A stretch of 64,000 nucleotides of DNA. Origin: Trachythela sp. YZ-2020. Lineage: Eukaryota; Cnidaria; Anthozoa; Malacalcyonacea; Clavulariidae. The notes beneath the pieces are model-generated. The model saw nothing but the letters and a program-made list of their open reading frames with translations, had not been told where the DNA came from and made no database searches. The stretch lies in NCBI GenBank assembly GCA_016169945.1, contig JADLSH010000236.1, positions 4,574,001 to 4,638,000 of the forward strand, written 5' to 3'. Both the position numbers and the translations under genes were made by a program. Of this stretch, positions 1 to 12,400 are shown one piece after another (position 1 is the stretch's first letter; the number at the start of each line of letters is the position of its first letter).

Positions 1-333
1 AGCACGTAAGGTACGTACCTGGAAAGTGGGAGAGAGATAGTTCTTTAAAAACCAGAACTTCACTGGACTTTTCGTGTTCTTTGTTACAGTTAACATCATG
101 ATTCTGAGGATAACAATTTATAATTATAATAATTACAATATTTATAATAATTACGGAATAAACCGAGATAATTTACCATGTCTCAAAATGTTTATAATGT
201 AATTTACAATATGATTCTTATGGGCAATAGACTGTAAATAAAAAAGGTTTGAACTGGTCATATCGACATTTTTACCCTAAATCGAGTGGTTGTTGTAGTC
301 CGTATATTTTATTATCTATAATTTTTCACCTAC

Positions 334-426
334 CTCAAGAATCTCTCGTATAAATGACCAGAAGCAACAGAGAAAATATTGATAGTTTCATCGTTTGAAC
401 TACTTGGCTTGCCACCACTGACAATG
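334..426 (-). CDS. UGGT1: UGGT exon (last visible, start of GT24 domain)
   Basis: Ends [20 protein letters not shown]. The [15 protein letters not shown] motif is the start of the family-24 catalytic domain; the rest continues off the left edge. Donor gtaggt. Bases 1-333 hold no further exon that I can see. Confidence 0.96.
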
Positions 427-3400
427 CTAGAAAAGATTAACAAATGACACATATTGGTGAGTTTCAGTAAACGTTACAGGGCGATAGATAGTGGCCAACT
501 TCAGAGCTGTTGATATTACTTATAGGAGAAAGCAAATTACAGTAAACTACATCTCTCAATTAAAATCACCAGGCAATAAAATAGGTGACATTGCAAAAAG
601 ACACTAGGTCCCCTACAAGATAATGTACTTAATCACATAATCTAATACATAAAAAAGGTTTAGTATCTATATATTTCAGCAACGTTTCGGGCAGTTTATA
701 ATACTGAAATAGATAGATTTTAAACCTTTTGAATTAGCCTTGAGAATTAAATACAAGTTAATATGAACAAAGGTGAAATTTTTAGGTGAAAGGGTGCGAT
801 TTTCGGAGGTTTACAGTATTTCGTTTAAAATAATTACCATGTCTCTAGGCAGTTTATTACTAGTTTAATATTGCCATCTCGTAGGAAGCATCATCAACAA
901 TATAAATGTACACAATTTCTCTCTAAAACTAATATGCCTACTTAGAAAGTGAGTCCCATATTCCTCCATCCTCTTTTTCACCGTCATCAGCAAGCAAGTC
1001 AGCGTTTTCCTCGCCAACTATTCTCTTCACCTAAATAGAATATAACATTGGACCTTGATAACGAAATGCTCTGGAAAAAGTATTTATAGTTCATACAAAT
1101 CTACATGCATCCATAGGCGGATCTACTGGGGGGGGGGGTGTGGGGTGCAGGGGGGTGTGCACCCCCATAGAAAACGTCAGCACCCCCCACAAAAAGTTAG
1201 AATCAACGAGTTCATACTGAAATTTGGGTGCACCCCCCCGGGGAAATCTGCATCCCCTCTGTCAAATGAGCCTGGATCCGCCCCTGCATGCATCGTCCTT
1301 ATAATTGTTTATAATTTGTTGGACTTTTAAATATCTTATTCACATTTACTAGCGTCCATACACACGTATAGATGCAGTGGTTAAAGAAAGAGAAATGTCA
1401 GTAAGTACATTACCTTTGCTTTCAAAAATTCACCTAAGAAATTATCAACGACAACGATTTCTGTTGTTCCATGTTTAGCTGTTGACGATCCTGATAAACT
1501 AAGAGAATTAAACAAGCACAATATATTATTTACTAATGGACAGGAACATCGGAGCAATAAGAGGGAAAGGGAGGGGGGAGATCTTTGTCAAAGGAAACTT
1601 TCATTGCTATATTCGTTGACTATGTAGCACACCAGCTTAGTACGTCTATTTAAAAATATATTAGCTTTACCGCATTGCAAAAGTCTTCTTTTAGTTAAAG
1701 AGACACCCCAAAATAGATTAGGAGCAGTGCATGTACAGTGATGGTGACACACTGCACTTTTTCAACAATTTGGAAATTTCCGTACAATTTAGGTACATGA
1801 CCTTCAATCAAATAGAGCCAAATGATATATAAAATCAATCAATGGACGTGAAATAAAGTCCGTCACGAACATGATTAAGAGAGGAAATACCGTCCCATCC
1901 TGTTCTGTGGAAACCTACCAGAGGGAAAGCCAAATCGGGAAGAAGAGCTCTAAATTAAAGCGATAAACTGGCTTGGAAGACGAACTGAAGTCAGCTATGT
2001 TGGACAGGCTCGTGTGGCGAAAGTTCACGAACATAGCTCGGTCGGAAACCAACCTAACTAAACTAAACTAAACTAAACTAAACTAAACTAAACTAAACTA
2101 AACTAAACTAAAACTAAAACTAAAACTAAAACTAAAACTAAAACTAAACTTAAACTAAAACTAAACTTAAACTAAAACTAAACATTTCCAAACTTTATTG
2201 CATGTATAGCAACGAGAGCAAGCTTTATACGCCTTTAATCGATCGAATTAGAATAAACCCATACAATCATTAGGTAACTACAATTTGGGATGATTTACAT
2301 TGGGACAAAATTTCCATAAATATAGGAAATGTTACCTCTCAATTTCAAATATATCGTTAGAACGTCCTTCTCTAAGTTGTAATATCCAAGATCCAGGCGA
2401 AGCTTTGAGTTGAAAATATCCCTGGCAAGTAAAAAATCACAGAAATCCATTGTATTGATTGCTTAATGATTACTAATTTTGTAATCTAATGAAAAAACTG
2501 TTGTGAAATAATCATCTGTGCGAGAGGTAGCCAATCAAATTTTATTACTTACCAAGTTTGCCATGACAATTGTATCAAATTGTTCGAGATTTGCTTTAGT
2601 TCCAAGAGTAAACTGTAGACCACGTGGTGGTTGACCAGTATTCGCATCAGAACAATGACCTGAAATTTTCCATGCATGAAATCTCTATTTTATCTGTACA
2701 GCTAACAATTTAGTTACATTGGAAAGATACTTATAATTTACGTGAAAAATCCAAATTTCACGGGTGTGGGATCTAACCGAGAAAGAGTACAAAAGATTGA
2801 GGTTATTTGGTATGGGTTCTCACGGAAAATGGTACGGAGAGGGTATGAACGCAAAAAATGCACCCAAGAGAAATGTATGGTAGAAAGGCGTTGATCCGGA
2901 AAACCAGGTTGAAGGTGAGATCAACTGGGCCTTCAAGATTTCTAATTCACGACTGCTCGAACTCGTGACTTTTGTAATATACAAGTTCTTAAATACACCG
3001 CACATGTATGCAGACTGAATAACAACGCCTTTCCTTGATAGGAGAACGTCTAAGGCAGTGTGGACCAAGATTGAGTCACTATTGGATATAGACGCAGCCC
3101 AGGCGAGACGAATAATGATGACACTAAAGACTTTCTGCAACTGCTGAAGAGTAGATTTCCAATCTACTTCGACAGACAGAAGGTCGCTAGCGTGTCAAGA
3201 GAGAAACAATGATGATGTAGCAATGCAAATATTATTGAAATACCATATGATGCTAAAAAGAAACATCAGTAAAATTAAGGTTGTCTTCATCCGGAAATTT
3301 GTCCAAATTACCCCCGAAACCATGCTATTACCCATACTATTTTATAAACCATAATATTTTAGCAAAAAAATATACCTTCAATCAAAATATACTCCAATTC

Positions 3401-6400
3401 AAAATTACCAACCACAGGTTGCTCCACCTGCAAGATACATGTGCAAGATATAATTATATATATACCAACAGTATAATATAGCAAGTTACAAGTATACCAA
3501 CTGGGACGGTTTTCTAAACCGCAACCGAGGCTGAGTTTCTATAACTTCAATAACTGCAGGGGAATTATCATTAATACCACAATTATCCATGACAAGGAAT
3601 TCCTTAACATGTGGAGCATAAAATTAACTTTGGTATAATATGAAGAGTTACAAATGAGAGTAATTAAAAGACAGAATAAAATAAAATTCTGTTACTCTTG
3701 ACCTGCAAAATTCAACAGATGATCGCAGTGATATTGTTCCGTTAACATTAAGTATATATTTTCCATTCCAACCGTATCATACTGAAACGTAGCGCATTTC
3801 GTTCTTTCCTGAGCTTTAGGATGGAACTGATGCCATTCAAACAAAAGGTTCTACATTACATTCTAAGACATTCCGATAAGGTTGAGGTGGAAAAATGGCT
3901 TAATAATCGAGCAATGTCATCGTTTTGTTCTTTATTTTCAATTGCAACAGGTAATATTATAACGAAAGGAAAGGAAAGAAATTAACCTTTTGCGGTACTT
4001 TTACTCTTATAAATCACTATCTTATAAATCACAGCAAATAGTAAACAAAGGAGATTGCCACCCTTTTCATTAGAAAGGTATTATCCAAATCATACAAGTG
4101 GCTATTTTTCATGTACAGTATATGTTAAACGTTTTATATTTTGTGCTAAATAACAATGAGTAGTAAAACACGATTCTAATTTCTCACCTCCTTCAAGTAA
4201 ATATTATCTAAATCATAAGGAGATTTGACAGCTTCAACCATCCACGCCTGAGGTATATCCAAGTTCATAGTTAAAAGCGGTGTTTCAGGTATATCTCTGA
4301 ATACCGCTTGAGGACCACTGGTTAAACTACCATCTTCATTGAACTGTAAGCTTGGAGCAAGTACATAACGATAAAACCTAAAATACAATACAGATTCCAT
4401 CAAGATTGGTCAGGGAATTTAGAATAAGTCATATATTTAAATAAAATACTGAAGGGTAGAGTTTGAGTGAAAAATGTAATTAGCATTTTTCAACGTTTTT
4501 AGAATGCACAAGTTGAAAAAGTTACACACCATGTAAATTTTATCATATAAGTAATAATAAGTAATCATGAGATCATGGTATTTCCACATAATTATGGTGA
4601 AATTTGTTTTTATTGTTTCACTGAAGCTTCACCCCCCCCCCACCCACCTTTCTTATAGTATGGACACTTACTAAGAAGAGATGAAGGAGAGCCGGTTAGA
4701 GACATTGTGGAGCTGGAGATAACAGGGAACAGAAGACGGGGGGTAGACCGGAGAAGAGATGGATGTTAGAGCTGTATAAAAGAAAACATGACGAGCGACA
4801 GAAAAGGATGGAAGACAAGAATCTGAGCTGCCTAGCCCGGATCAGTCTGGGACTAGAGCTGGGTAAAATAAGATTTAAATATCAAGGAACTGACAGTGGA
4901 CCTGATAAGGGACAGAAAAGAATGGAGGACAAGAATCTGAGCTGCCTACCCCGGGTCAGTCTGGGAACAGAGCTTGGTAATAGTAGAAGAATAAGAATGA
5001 AGCTTTCTTTCACGAATAATGCTGTTACATATTGTAAACAAACATACAAACATACATACGACTATAGGGGTGGCAATATTAACTGTGGAAGATGTTTTAT
5101 AATTATAGTTACCTTTTCAGTGGCAATTCAGACAATTTCTCTCTGCAGTTCATGTAGATTTTCATATTCACTCCAGTGACATTATGTAATACCTAAAATT
5201 AGATATACAAATAACACTACTTAAATATATATTTTACGAGACGTCTCGGATCACAGATTATCGGGCTTTTATGGGCGAAAAACATTATTACAGGTACTCT
5301 AAAGATTCTAATATGCTCTTGTCCTCCTGCTAATTAATTTTCGTAACTACAATTGAATTTTGTAAAACATGTTAACTTGTTTGCAGAATTAATGAAAATA
5401 AAGAATTATAGTCGACTTTTTACAACTTACCATTAATACTGGGATCAATTTCTGGGCATCGTTCGATAATGGATCCATAACAGCAACAACATTAATTCCA
5501 GTGTCAGCATTAGTAAAATGAAGCATACTACAATAAGAAATACGAAATTTGACATAATTTGACTGTGTCAAACGTAACTAGCGTTTGACTGAAAAGTCAA
5601 ACGAAGAAGCAAAACCATGAACAAAGAACTATGAACACGGTTATAAAAAGCGGGCTGCCACTCAAGCAAGTGCCCAAAATCAGGCCATATTTGAGGAAAA
5701 CCAGGCGAAAATAATTTTGAACTGCCAAGTTAAAAATATAATGTCAGGCAATAATATACAGATTTGTTTCACTTCAAAACAAAATGGCGTTCAATCTAAG
5801 TTTGAGTATCATTTTAGTAGGGTAACTACAAAAATGATACAAATATAGAAAACTAACATCTGGCAGCTCAACAATAGGAATTTCAGACAGTTATTTATAT
5901 TTGACCTGCAAATAAGTAATAGATTGTCAGGCCATATTAGTTCTATTTCGAACACTGCACCTACCTATGTTTTCCTTCAAATGAAACGTCCTGTCTGCTT
6001 TTCTTCGACCTCAGACCAAGAACTGAAGAAAGTTTCATGATCACATTGCTTCGATATTCACTATAAACACAGGAGGAAATAGAATGAAAAATTTCTGATT
6101 CGGAAACGAACTGCATCAACCTCGTACCCAGGGTCTTTTCTCTCTCACACTATACCTACATAAACGCCATCCCAGGAGAAATATGGGTCTATTCATCTCA
6201 ATACAGGTTTTTTAAAATTTTTATATCATCTTAGTTCTAATTGTGAAGAAATAGCAGAGACTCCACAACAGCAGTAGGCAATTACTTTTAGCCCAGTTAT
6301 TACTTAATACTCGTGTGCAGTAAATACAAATTGAAAAAAGGTGGATGGGGAGAATAGTAGCCTACGTCATAGACCATAGGAGAATAGGTGCTTATACCTT

Positions 6401-9400
6401 GTATCGTCGTTAGCATCTAAACCTTCAAATTCTAAGCCATCAACCTGAAAATAATTTACAATGCCAAAATGTAAAACTTCGATTGAATTCTTCTTTTCAG
6501 AATTTCTATCCAAATCATCTGTTTAAGTAGTATGCAACATGATACAAAGGATTTGTATGCTTTATAATTTTACTGCCCAAAATTTGGATATTATCTATTG
6601 GGTCTAAACAATAAGTTGTCAGAGACATACTCTGCAAGTTAGATTACCATTCAAACTGAAGCACAAATTCTATTAGAACTCGACAATGGCCAAAATGGCT
6701 AGGTTTATAGGCCAATTGCAATTGGTTTTGAAATTGGTCTATCGGCTTTAAAACTTAGTGAAACAGAATTTCATTCTACCAAAATTTTGAAGAGTAATTT
6801 CAATAACGGAAATTTGATGTGCATGCATGGTGGTGTTCCACTCGGTACATGCAACGTAAAATGTTGAATCTAGACCAGATATTAGAAAGATTTTGTACAA
6901 TAGATAGATATAGATAGATTATTTAATAACTTATAACTCGCACCCTCGGTACTATACTTCGGCTGAATAACGTTAAGTTTACAGAAATATTAAACAATAA
7001 CTTAATAGGTTAAATAATTTAGGTGTCCATATAAAAAGAAATATAAAATTGATGAAACATTAACATAAACTTGCATTGCACTAGATTGATCTTTATTTAC
7101 GACATCAGATTTAGCCATATCGAAGCGAGTTTAGCCCCCAAAATTATAATAGTATAGATCGATTCAACAAAATCAGCTAACTGGCAAAAGCCTATAGGGT
7201 CAGGGATGCCGTAAAATGGCTTAAATTGATGTCGTGACGATGCGGATCCGGTATAGTGTAAACGGGGCCTGAGTCGTCAAAATATTTCCAAAAGAGAACT
7301 TAAGCCAATTTTCCATTACGGTCGCTTTACACCTCGCGGACACGCCTGAAAGTTGAACTACATTCAACTTTCTTGGCGTGCCCGCGCGACTAATTATTCA
7401 CGTGATTCGAATCGGTCGCTTCGCCCGCGCGGGCAAAACGACCGTAATGGAAAATGGCCTTTACTCATGTACGACGGCAACGCGACGACAAAGCGATGAC
7501 GACCGCCAAAACAAAATCCTTCAAATAAATGATAGTAAAGAAAACTTCTTGTGTATTATCAATTGTATGAATTTGATACAGTTTAAGAAGTTGAAGACAT
7601 GGGCTTTGTGACTGAGAAGAGTTCTACTGAACCAATTTGAAGTAGCACTTGTTGCGGCTTGAAATGCAGGCGTTGTATACAAGACGTGAAAATCTGTGAT
7701 TTGCCGTTGTAAACAGAGCGAGAACCGCGTCTAAAACTCCCGTGGTACTTTAATTATTCATTTATTTTCATCGACTCCTTGTATTAATAGCCGTCGTCGT
7801 CGTGTTGCCGTCCTACATGCTTAGGTTCTCTAAAGACTCGCGTCGCCAGCAACGTCGAGGTCATTTATCATGACTAGGAAAAGCCAGGGTCCTAGCTTTG
7901 TCCTCTGCGGGACACCTGCCAGATGACCATTAGTTCTATCTCTACGGAAAGATTATATCCCTGGAGATTGATTGCATTGTCGTGTATATACATGGTTCTG
8001 TAACCAGGTCTCCACTATACTAATAAATTTAGGGGGCTAGTGACATTACATTAGATAAAAAAAAGTAGGGACGTGAGCAAATTTTGGACTTTTACATGTT
8101 TCATTCTCAAATAGAGTAGTAGGGATTTTAACAAGGTTACATCGATTTCCCCTTCTCGTGCTTTCCAGATTCCCTAGCTCCAATACTACCTTTACTCAGA
8201 CCAATGTCGTCTGCGGGGGACGAGGATTTAGTTTAGTCTCCGAGTAGGTGCTATTCGAAAAAACTAGTAGGGAATTGGTAACCTTCTATTGGGCCATTCA
8301 CTGTTGTGGTTAGGGCTACTAACATTTCTTTTACGTTTTTGAAAAAACTTCTTCGATTCGCCCATTGAGGATTTCGTCTAGTGATACGAATGCGAATACT
8401 TTGACTGGTCACGGCACTTCTTAATTGAGGATTACGAGCCTTGATGTTGGGATAAAGGAATATAATTTAAAAGTGCAGGTAAATCATCTAACTGTTGATC
8501 GTTATTTTGGACATATTTTTTCTTTCTGTTGATCGCTGTTTTGAGTGTTTTTATCCTTTATTCCCGTTTCGACAGAATCATCTGATATAACAACATTAAA
8601 CTTATTAAATTACCATTCTCACTCAGACAGAACCATCTAATATAACAACATTAAACTCATTGTTTATTATCATTAGCAGTTTCAATTGATGTTGATGCAT
8701 TTATATCAAAATTACCATTCTCACTCAGGCAGAACCATCTAATATAACAACATTAAACTTATTGTTTGTTATCATTAGCAGTTTCAATTGATGTTGATGC
8801 ATTTATATCAAAATTACCATTCTCACTCAACTCCTTCGCTTTGTTTCCGCCGTCGCTAACAATTGCCATTGCCATTGTCATTGTTAATGCATTCTGGGTA
8901 GAATTACCCTCGGAATTATCATAATTTTTTAACTCCTTCGTCTGGTATTCATTTATGCGTAAAAGTTTATCCGGGATGGCCTGAATTTTATGACTGAGTT
9001 TTGAGTCTAACTAACCAAGTCCAGTTTCAAGCCCTTCAACTCCGGTGACAAATACGAACATACACAAACCGCAGGACGACAACTTTCTGTTGGAGTTTCA
9101 TTGTTAGGATTCTCAGTATTCGTAGCTTTGTTCTCGTTTGTATTCGCATTGTCTGGATCATTGCTCATACACATAGCATCGATCAAAATCAAATGGTTAA
9201 CAATTTCGTTTGCATCTTTCGCATTGCGAGAAACTTCTTATTTTTCAGCCATTGAATCTTCAGATTCTCTGTTACAAATAGTTTCTTTTCGCCCGCTGGT
9301 GATGACCAAGTTCCTTGTAAAGTTGTAATTTAAGGTTATCTTCTACAAACTCTTTTAAGCTCCCAAGATAATCTTCAATTATTCGCTGACACGAATACTA

Positions 9401-12400
9401 AATATAAGTATACATGGTGGTATTCTACTCAATACATGCGATGTTAAAGTTTCCATTTGGTCGTAACTATCGTGACCAAGTCATGCATGTTCGACGATGT
9501 AAAATGGTCTGAATCTTTCTTGTGTGCTGTATGTGCAAATTTGTCTTTAATTTCTGATTGTAGAAACATATCAACATTCGATAACATCGGCCATCATGAT
9601 ATGTTTACGACCGTTACGATGAGTTACGACTGAATGGAAGCAGGTTTATTAAGCCGGGCGGAGAAAAGAGAAGAAATAGGACAGATTTTATACTTTATAG
9701 CGTGACAATATGCTTGGTCACCGACAACAATACTGTGCCGACAATATGCTTGGTCACTCACAGTTGGTGTTCAACATAATTATGGGAAATATTAGCATAT
9801 CAAACAAATAACAACTTATCAACATTCCATTGCATACAAAGACAAAATCATAAAGCTGAAAGGCATTGAAAAGCATATTGCATATATTGTGATTGTGCTT
9901 TGAAGGCTGTTCAGTGCAGAGTAAACGGATAGTCTTGTTTTAGTTGCAAAGATTTCAGCAACGCGACAGCACGACATCACCACAGTGTAGTGTTTCTTGA
10001 CTACCTAATCATGTCGAGCAGTATCGCAGGAAGTGCTGCCGTCACAATACTTGACATACCACACAACCGATCAAATGTTAGTCTATCAAGTAACTCACAT
10101 CGTCTTGCATCTGTGACCAGTTTTGAAATCATCCATCGAGCTACAATGCCTAATAATATTGATACTGAAACACAGCCCTGGCCAGACAATACGAAGGTAA
10201 TTATCAATATACGAGGGACTATTTTTGAAACATATGAGAAGACATTATTAAGATATCCAAATACTCTGCTTGGTAGTTCACATAAAAGGGCTCCGTATTA
10301 TGACTCAAAAAAGAAACAGTATTGTTTTAACCGTGATAGAGAAGGGTTTGATGCAATTCTTTATTACTATCAGTCATCAGGAAAACTTATCAAGCCGAAA
10401 GATTTAAACGAGGATACATTTTTAGCGGAGTTGGAATTTTTTCAGATTGACCCCTACAATGTGACAGGGCTTGAGTACGGTTCATCTAACTTCAGAATAC
10501 CAAAGAAGAAAGAAACAAGTCAAGGTCGAGAACGGAGTTTGGAATTAAATTCTGAAAAGAACTATACATTTTATGATATATTTTTATCCTGGCCATGCGG
10601 GGTTATTGTTGCACTGTACATGTTAACATTATGTCTGTCAAGTGCCGGTCAATATCAGCTCATATTACACCGGTCTTGTTGTGGTATAACAAACACTAGT
10701 AAAACCAAGAGAGATACAATGCAGTTATTGGAAGCAAATGATCATCCTCTTGTAGTCTTACACTATATCTGCAGTGTATGGTTTCTACTTGAATTTATTT
10801 TTCGATTTCTAAGATCAGAGTTTAAACTGAAATACACGAGAAGTGTTCTGGGAGTTATTGACATAATATCAGTCCTGTCAATGTTCTCACAAATATTGCT
10901 ACGTCAGTTTGATGCGTGCCAGGCGGGATTCTTGATATGGTTTGCAAATGTTATGAGAACATTGTCTATACTCTGTATGTTTAAACTATCCCGATATTCA
11001 ACAGGGTTAAGATTATTTGGACTAACAGTCAAAGCATGCTCAGGACAGCTTATCTTATCATTCTATTGCGTCGGAATATGTCTGCTATTCTTTTCTTCAG
11101 TTATTTACTACAGTGAAGAATCTGTCAATCTTGACTTCACAAGCATTCTCGATGCATTCTGGTACACTATCGTTACCTTGACAACCGTCGGATACGGCGA
11201 TCTCGTCCCAGTCTCCCTTATTGGGAAAATATTTGGCGCCATTTGTTCTGTATTTGGCGTTACCATAGTAATGGCGTGGCCAGCCACTATATTTGTCTCA
11301 CACTTTAAAGAAATGTATAATTATGAGATTGGACAGAAAAAGAAGAAAACTAGAAAATTTTGGTCAAATAAGATTTTCAAGTTTAGAAAAGGATTAATGA
11401 GTCTGGACAAGACCGGCTGCACCTTCAGATAGAGATACAATCTCGTACCCAGGCTATGCCCGTGATAGAGATATAATGAAAATCAAAACGATTGACAACC
11501 GTTAAACAGTTATTTTACATTTATCTATGCACAAGTGTATAATATAGTAATCTTATTTTCCCGTTGTCTGCTCAGTCATAGTTGTAAAGTTGAGAAAATA
11601 TAACTGGCCCATCAGCCTCAGGCGCGAGACTGCATGCAACCTATTTGTAATGAAATCATATTAAAACATGGCTAAAGTCTCGTGCCGAAAACTCTGTTAA
11701 AACACACGAGTCACGTGTAAAATCTTCCCCTTCTATAAGAATATTGATATTTTTCAGTTTTACAGAGTTTGGGAAGCTCATTGATTCGTGATTCCATTAT
11801 TGTAGAGCTTCTTGTCCGGACCTTCATCTATGAAACAAATCACATTTTCACAGAAGATGATGATCCAGTACGGATCAAAAGCTTTGCCAAATATAATGGT
11901 CATAATATAGAGAAAGTGCTTGTAGATGGAATATTCGAACGAAAATTTATATACATTTTTAGACCTAGCCAGGAGCAGTTGCGAAAAATGCAACTTGCGA
12001 TTCCGGTGCAGCATTCTAACCAACTGAGCTACAGAGTCGCAACTGCTCCTGGCTAGGTCTACGAATCGCTTTAATTCCCTCTTCATACACAAAAATTTCT
12101 GTGTTTCACCAACTAAATTGTCAACGTAAGTCAGAAACCACCAATACGAAAACGGCTAAATTATAGCGGCTACCTTAATCTCGACTTAAAGTAGTAGTTA
12201 ATTTTTTGTCTAAATAGGTATATAATTGTATTTGTTATGTATGTAATATTAGAGCTAGTATATAAATAATAATTTGTAAGTACACATCCCTTTTGGAAAT
12301 CAGCTTTTGCTGAAAAGGCCAATGTGTTTAAATAAAGTTGATCTATCTATCTATCCATTTGGAAACCTTACACAACATTACATCACTTGTAAACATTATC

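Noticed and set aside
2820..3140. 106-codon minus-strand ORF between UGGT exons
   Set aside because: No UGGT similarity and no splice sites of matching phase; the plus strand looks more like LINE debris.
7060..7130. Candidate for the missing UGGT segment before exon 6398
   Set aside because: The minus-strand text [13 protein letters not shown] has no clear family match and lacks phase-compatible splice sites.
7378..7611. 77-codon ORF near a GC-rich foldback
   Set aside because: It starts within the inverted repeat, shows no domain and no splice context.
9990..10010. Upstream extension of the K+ channel frame
   Set aside because: The frame opens at GTG, which is not a normal nuclear start; the first ATG is at 10011.
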